NCBI GenBank assembly: GCA_963789255.1
Contig: CAWBJW010000002.1
Coordinates: 2,046,001 to 2,110,000, forward strand
Reading direction: 5' to 3'
Length of the DNA stretch: 64,000 nucleotides
Source: DATARH01 sp963789255
Lineage (GTDB): Bacteria > Pseudomonadota > Alphaproteobacteria > ATCC43930 > CGMCC-115725
The notes below the pieces were generated by a model. The model was not told where the DNA came from and searched no databases. It saw only the letters and a program-made list of their open reading frames with translations. The translations under genes and the position numbers were made by a program. Of the stretch, positions 59,973 through 64,000 are shown piece after piece (position 1 is the stretch's first letter; each line of letters starts with the position of its first letter).

Positions 59973-61301
59973 ATGACCTCGTTCAGCCCGCGCGAGATCG
60001 TCTCCGAGCTTGACCGCTTCATCATTGGCCAGGATGACGCCAAACGCGCCGTTGCGATCGCGCTTAGAAACCGCTGGCGCCGCCAGCAGCTGACGCCCGA
60101 ATTGCGCGACGAGGTATTGCCGAAGAACATCCTGATGATCGGCCCCACCGGCGTTGGCAAGACCGAGATCGCGCGCCGCCTCGCGCGGCTTGCCGAGGCG
60201 CCCTTTCTGAAGGTCGAGGCGACCAAGTTCACCGAGGTCGGCTATGTCGGCCGCGATGTCGAGCAGATCGCCCGCGACCTTGTCGAGATCGCGATCGCGA
60301 TGACCCGCGAGCGCTCGCGCAAGCAGGTCGAGGCGAAAGCCGAGCTGGCCGCCGAGGAGCGCGTCCTCGACGCGCTGGTCGGCGGCAATGCCAGCCCCGA
60401 TACTCGTCAGAAATTCCGCAAGATGCTGCGCGAGGGTTCGCTCGACGATCGCGAGATCGAGGTCACCGTCCAGGAAAACGCGGCATCGAGCCTGCCGACC
60501 TTCGAGATCCCGGGGATGCCCGGGGCGCAGATGGGCATGCTCAACCTGGGCGACATCTTCGGCAAGGCGTTCGGCGGCGGACGCGCCAAGCCGAAAAAGC
60601 TGACCGTCGCCGAGAGCCATCGCGTGCTGATGGCCGAGGAAAGCGACAAGCTGCTCGATCAGGACAGCGTCGTGCGCGAGGCGATCCAGTCGGTCGAGCA
60701 GAACGGCATCGTCTTTCTCGACGAGATCGACAAGATCTGCGGCCGCACCGAACGCGGCGGCGGTCTCGGCGGGGCCGATGTCAGCCGCGAGGGCGTGCAG
60801 CGCGATCTGTTGCCGCTGATCGAGGGCACCACGGTCGCCACCAAGCATGGCGCGGTCAAGACCGACCATATCCTGTTCATCGCCTCGGGTTCGTTTCACC
60901 TGGCAAAGCCGTCCGACCTGTTGCCCGAATTGCAAGGCAGGCTGCCGATCCGGGTCGAATTGAAGGCGCTCGACCGCGCCGATCTGCGCCGCATCCTCGT
61001 CGAGCCGGAAGCGAGCCTCATCAAGCAATACCGCGCATTGCTCGCGACCGAAGGGGTCGAACTGGAGTTTCAGCCCGAGGCGATCGACGAGATCGCGCTG
61101 TTGGCCGAGCAGATCAACGCCACGGTCGAGAATATCGGGGCGCGGCGGCTGCACACGATCCTCGAACGCCTCCTGGAGGAGATCAGCTTCACCGCCTCCG
61201 ACCAGCCGGCCGGCACGTCTGTCAGCATCGACGCGGCCTATGTCCGCGAGCGGGTCGGCGAACTTGCCAAGAACGCCGATCTGTCGCGGTTTATCTTGTA
61301 G
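59973..61301 (+). CDS. hslU: ATP-dependent protease ATPase subunit HslU
   Basis: 442 residues, standard length. MTSFSPREIVSELDRFIIGQ opens the family; Walker A is GPTGVGKTE (57-65), followed by KFTEVGYVGRDVEQIARDLV, an I-domain (from about 110 to 245), Walker B IVFLDEIDKICG and sensor FIASGSFHLAKPSDLLPELQ, then LPIRVELKALDRADLRRIL. It ends in DLSRFIL, the C-terminal tail that docks into HslV. It unfolds protein substrates for HslV. Confidence 0.98.
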   Translation: MTSFSPREIVSELDRFIIGQDDAKRAVAIALRNRWRRQQLTPELRDEVLPKNILMIGPTGVGKTEIARRLARLAEAPFLKVEATKFTEVGYVGRDVEQIARDLVEIAIAMTRERSRKQVEAKAELAAEERVLDALVGGNASPDTRQKFRKMLREGSLDDREIEVTVQENAASSLPTFEIPGMPGAQMGMLNLGDIFGKAFGGGRAKPKKLTVAESHRVLMAEESDKLLDQDSVVREAIQSVEQNGIVFLDEIDKICGRTERGGGLGGADVSREGVQRDLLPLIEGTTVATKHGAVKTDHILFIASGSFHLAKPSDLLPELQGRLPIRVELKALDRADLRRILVEPEASLIKQYRALLATEGVELEFQPEAIDEIALLAEQINATVENIGARRLHTILERLLEEISFTASDQPAGTSVSIDAAYVRERVGELAKNADLSRFIL

Positions 61302-61384
61302 GCGACCCCGCCGGTCGTTGAAGTCCTTGAGCGCTTCGCAAAACTCCGGATGCGCCTGAGGGAGGCAGCGGTCCTGGGCGGTCT

Positions 61385-61404
61385 GGGCGGGTCTAGACCC
61401 GCCC
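61385..61404. repeat. Perfect 20-bp palindrome
   Basis: GGGCGGGTCTAGACCCGCCC reads the same on both strands. It lies in the 172-base gap after hslU, before the Rieske oxygenase. GGGCGGGTCTAGACCCGCCC-type palindromes are another dispersed kind in proteobacteria; it may act as part of an hslU terminator region. Confidence 0.7.
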
Positions 61405-61473
61405 TACGGGGTTCGACTTCGGTGCCTCCGGTGCTATAGGCTCAGGCGCGTTCGCTCAACATGGCATTTCATC

Positions 61474-62805
61474 ATGACGGATGACAGCAGGCTTGAGCCG
61501 CAGGGCCGCTGGGACCTGCTCGGCGCGACCGGCGCCGGGACGCCGATGGGCGAATTGCTGCGGCGTTACTGGTGGCCGATCGCCGGCGTCAGCGAGTTCG
61601 CCCGACCCGGCACCAAGCCGGTGCGCCTGATGGGCGAGGATCTCGTCCTCTACAAGGATCTCGGCAGCGCCTTCGGCCTCCTCGACCGGCACTGCCGGCA
61701 TCGCCGCGCCGATCTCAGCTACGGCTATGTCGAGAATTGCGGCCTGCGCTGCAATTACCACGGCTGGCTGTACGACGAAGCGGGAAATTGTCTCGCCCAA
61801 CCCTATGAGGACATGGCGCATCCCGAGGCCAGGCTGAAGGACGAGATCCGGATCAAGGCCTATCCGGTCGAGGAGCGCGGCGGCCTCCTTTGGGCCTATC
61901 TCGGGCCGGAGCCGCGCCCGCTGGTGCCGGATTGGGAGTTCTTCTCCTGGAAGAACGGCTTCCGCCAGATCGTCACCGCCGAGATCCCGTGCAACTGGTT
62001 CCAGTGCCAGGAAAACTCGATCGACCCGGTGCATTTCGAATGGACGCATTCCAACTGGAGCGTCCGCCTGGCCGGCGCCGCCGGCCCCTACGCGCCAACC
62101 CACGTCAAGGTCGATTTCAGCGAGTTCGAGTACGGTTTCCAGTACAAGCGCATCCGCACCGATACCAGCGTCGAGGACCGGCTGTGGACGGTCGGCCGGG
62201 TTTGCCTGTGGCCGAATGGGCTGTTCACCGGCAACCACATCGAGTTTCGCGTGCCGGTCGATGACGAGAACACGCTGAGCGTCATGTGGCATTTCAGCCG
62301 CGTGCCGAAGGAGCGCGAGCCCTATGTCCAGGACAGCATCCCGACCTGGCATGGGCCGATCGCCGATCCGGCGACCGGGCGCTGGATCACCACGCACGTG
62401 ATGAACCAGGATTTCGTGACCTGGGTCGGGCAGGGCCGGATCGCCGACCGCAGCCGGGAATTTCTCGCCCCGAGCGATCGCGGCATCGTCATGATCCGCC
62501 GCCGCTTCCTCAACGATCTCGCGGCAATCAAGGAAGGCAAGGATCCCAAGGCGGTAATTCGCGACCCCGCAGTCAACCGCGTTATCCCGTTGCCGGTCGC
62601 CGAGCGCAAGCCGCTGCTCGACGGTTTCACCCGCGCCGAGATGTTGAAGGACCCGCTCGCCCGCCGCGGCTTGCAAGGCTACATCTTCCAGACCGGGCAG
62701 CCGGCCGAGGTGCGCAACGCCTTCCTCTCGGCGATGGGGTTCAACGCCGCCGAGTTCGAACCGGACGCCCAGCCGTTCGATCCGCTGGCGCCGGTGCCGC
62801 GTTAA
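61474..62805 (+). CDS. Rieske non-haem iron oxygenase (aromatic ring-hydroxylating type, alpha-like subunit)
   Basis: 443 residues. The N-terminal Rieske domain has LLDRHCRHRRADLSYG (Cys74, His76) and LRCNYHGWLYD (Cys93, His96). The catalytic domain carries QENSIDPVHFEWTH with Asn181, Asp184, His187 and His192, typical of phthalate-4,5-dioxygenase-like monocomponent oxygenases that hydroxylate or O-demethylate aromatics. An electron-transfer reductase is not in the window. Its start overlaps nothing, and the C-terminal ends RFDPLAPVPR-like. The substrate is unknown. Confidence 0.93.
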   Translation: MTDDSRLEPQGRWDLLGATGAGTPMGELLRRYWWPIAGVSEFARPGTKPVRLMGEDLVLYKDLGSAFGLLDRHCRHRRADLSYGYVENCGLRCNYHGWLYDEAGNCLAQPYEDMAHPEARLKDEIRIKAYPVEERGGLLWAYLGPEPRPLVPDWEFFSWKNGFRQIVTAEIPCNWFQCQENSIDPVHFEWTHSNWSVRLAGAAGPYAPTHVKVDFSEFEYGFQYKRIRTDTSVEDRLWTVGRVCLWPNGLFTGNHIEFRVPVDDENTLSVMWHFSRVPKEREPYVQDSIPTWHGPIADPATGRWITTHVMNQDFVTWVGQGRIADRSREFLAPSDRGIVMIRRRFLNDLAAIKEGKDPKAVIRDPAVNRVIPLPVAERKPLLDGFTRAEMLKDPLARRGLQGYIFQTGQPAEVRNAFLSAMGFNAAEFEPDAQPFDPLAPVPR

Positions 62806-63012
62806 CGATGACATAAACTCCCGGCTCGCAGCCTCCGTTGCAGAGTGAGTCGCAAATTGCCAGAGCGGGCCTGTGCCGTTGCCTGAGATTGCGAGAAACC
62901 GCGGCGTTTTCCCAGGCTTTCGCGGCCATCATCGGGATGGCACGCGGTTTGAAACCCGTCCGGCAGTTCAGGGATCATTAAGGTTAACGATCCCGCCCGG
63001 AGGGTCAGGCAA

Positions 63013-63246
63013 ATGGTCGTCACCGACGCCGAGATCGAACGCCTCGCGCGCGACATGATTGCGCAGCACGGACCGCGTGCAGCCCGGGCCGCGGCCGAGC
63101 GGCTCAACGAGATGATCGATCGCAACAACATTCCCGGCCGCGACACCTGGGCCTGCGTCGTCCATGCGATCCATCGGCGGCAGGGCACGGGTCCGGTGTG
63201 GACCGGCAGCGCTCGGGAGCGGCACGCATTGCTTTGCGCCGCGTGA
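63013..63246 (+). CDS. Small conserved hypothetical protein
   Basis: 77 residues: MVVTDAEIERLARDMIAQHG, ARAAAERLNEMIDRNNIPG, RDTWACVVHAIHRRQGTG. It is helical and soluble. It resembles a small family in Alphaproteobacteria of 'A..aa.rln.m.....gd...W..v..Ai..l' proteins, annotated only as unknown. CCCGGAGGGTCAGGCAA gives a good ribosome site. It stands between the oxygenase and the convergent MFS gene. Confidence 0.7.
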   Translation: MVVTDAEIERLARDMIAQHGPRAARAAAERLNEMIDRNNIPGRDTWACVVHAIHRRQGTGPVWTGSARERHALLCAA

Positions 63247-63267
63247 GGCGGCGCTCCCGCCCCTCAG

Positions 63268-64000
63268 CTATCGAGCACGCCGCTCGGGATCGTAGGCGGC
63301 GAAGAAGCGGGCATAGACCGCCAGATACGCGGCCTGAAAGGCTGCCGCCAACAAGAACGGCGCGGCCAGCGCGCCGGTGGCGAACAGCAGCCCGGCGAGG
63401 GCCGGCCCGAAGGCACGCGGCACCTGCATCGAAAAACTGTTGACGCTCGCGGCAAGGCCGCGCCGGTGCGCCCGCACCAGCCCCATCGCCAGGGCCTGGC
63501 GCGGTCCCGCCGAGCCGCGGTTGAGGATCATGCGCAGACCGTAGACCAGGATCGCGAAGGGGTAACTCGGCGCGAACGGCAAGAGGACAAGGAGCACGAG
63601 CCCGATCGCCCGCATCGCGACGACGATGCCGACCGCACCGATCCGGCCCCCCAGAAAGCCCGCGGCGATCGCCGCAAATCCGCACAGGACCGTGGCCGCA
63701 CCCAGCGCCGGTCCGATCGCGGCCGGCCCGACGCCATAGCGCTGCGCAAACCACCACGACAACAACGGACCGGTGAGCCCGATGCCGATGCCGTTCATCG
63801 CGTTGAGCCCGGCGAGCCGCAGCAGCAATCCATGCTCCTGCCGGCGCAGCGACGGCTCGGTGGCCGGCGCCGCCGTCTCGGCCTCCGCATCCGCCGGCGA
63901 TTGCGGATCGGGCGTGCGGATCAACAGCGCCAGGCAAACCGCTTCGCCCAACGCGGCTACCGCGAATAGCGGGCGGTAGGCGAGCGCGCCGGGTAGCAAT
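63268..64000 (-). CDS. MFS transporter, 3' part only (window edge)
   Basis: About 243 residues are visible, the C-terminal half of a 12-helix carrier: LFAVAALGEAVCLALLI, LLLRLAGLNAMNGIGIGLTG, AAIGPALGAATVLCGFAAIA, FAILVYGLRMILNRGSAGPR, and FGPALAGLLFATGALAAPFL. The gene start is beyond the window on the right. An Ala/Glu-rich linker near EAETAAPATEPSLRR marks the central cytoplasmic loop. Substrate unknown. Confidence 0.85.
   Translation of the reverse strand, partial: LLPGALAYRPLFAVAALGEAVCLALLIRTPDPQSPADAEAETAAPATEPSLRRQEHGLLLRLAGLNAMNGIGIGLTGPLLSWWFAQRYGVGPAAIGPALGAATVLCGFAAIAAGFLGGRIGAVGIVVAMRAIGLVLLVLLPFAPSYPFAILVYGLRMILNRGSAGPRQALAMGLVRAHRRGLAASVNSFSMQVPRAFGPALAGLLFATGALAAPFLLAAAFQAAYLAVYARFFAAYDPERRAR

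Overview
The window is high-GC chromosomal DNA from an alphaproteobacterium. Markers pointing that way are a class I PHA synthase, an adjacent hslV-hslU pair, a CspA cold-shock protein, a Flp-type pilin, KpsM/KpsE-type capsule export relics and dispersed palindromes of kinds common in this class. The genus cannot be named from the sequence alone. The gene mix (luciferase-like flavin monooxygenases, amidohydrolases, carboxymuconolactone-decarboxylase-fold proteins, a Rieske oxygenase, CoA-transferase, enoyl-CoA hydratase, AAHS-like MFS carriers) suggests a soil or water heterotroph with wide small-molecule catabolism.

Layout. 1-6.1 kb: a gene end, an AT-rich patch beside a hypothetical gene, a minus-strand row (SMP-30 lactonase, CinA, metallophosphoesterase, quinone oxidoreductase), cspA with a terminator, and two small conserved ORFs. 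6.1-10.2 kb: a minus-strand oxidoreductase row (F420-type LLM enzyme, CMD-fold protein, nitroreductase, SDR, aldo/keto reductase). 10.3-16.5 kb: a methyltransferase relic, threonine aldolase, an LLM enzyme, a LysR regulator divergent from another LLM enzyme, a secreted ABM-fold protein and a frameshifted RidA. 16.5-18.8 kb: a transposon pile-up of two abutting IS5-family (IS427-like) elements and an IS630 relic, next to tRNA-Leu(CAA). 19.2-29.7 kb: Flp pilin, Ldh-type dehydrogenase, bacterioferritin, CMD protein, amidohydrolase, ThpR, a FIST protein, tesA divergent from ybbA-ybbP, and a BI-1 membrane protein. 29.8-33.4 kb: a hybrid histidine kinase and an HD-GYP response regulator. 33.5-42.99 kb: MFS carrier, enoyl-CoA hydratase, CoA-transferase, hydrolase, LVIVD protein, G3E GTPase and a ThDP enzyme. 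43.5-48.1 kb: phaC, a proline-rich lipoprotein and homoserine dehydrogenase. 48.1-54.05 kb: a truncated second IS copy, then a capsule-export locus whose ABC permease and KpsE-like genes are cut off facing an island of small secreted or lipoprotein genes. 54.4-64 kb: LLM enzyme, amidohydrolase, Rieske ferredoxin, MFS carrier, secreted protein, hslVU, Rieske oxygenase, a small ORF and a partial MFS gene.

Points a reader should know. (1) At least nine reading-frame breaks, most explained by one extra base, disrupt otherwise well-conserved genes (RidA, IS transposase, bacterioferritin, ybbA, hybrid kinase, ThDP enzyme, homoserine dehydrogenase twice, an LLM enzyme). Their uniform direction and the presence of a biosynthetic gene make sequence or assembly error the leading explanation. 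(2) The 51.0-52.7 kb island replaces the middle of a capsule export operon. It carries a repeated Shine-Dalgarno hairpin in front of two of its genes and a 23-bp repeat found three times. (3) The bacterioferritin keeps its haem methionine but has lost both ferroxidase histidines. (4) One IS family appears to take its stop codon from the YTAR target site.

All functional calls rest on reading the sequence and on family knowledge; no database search was run.
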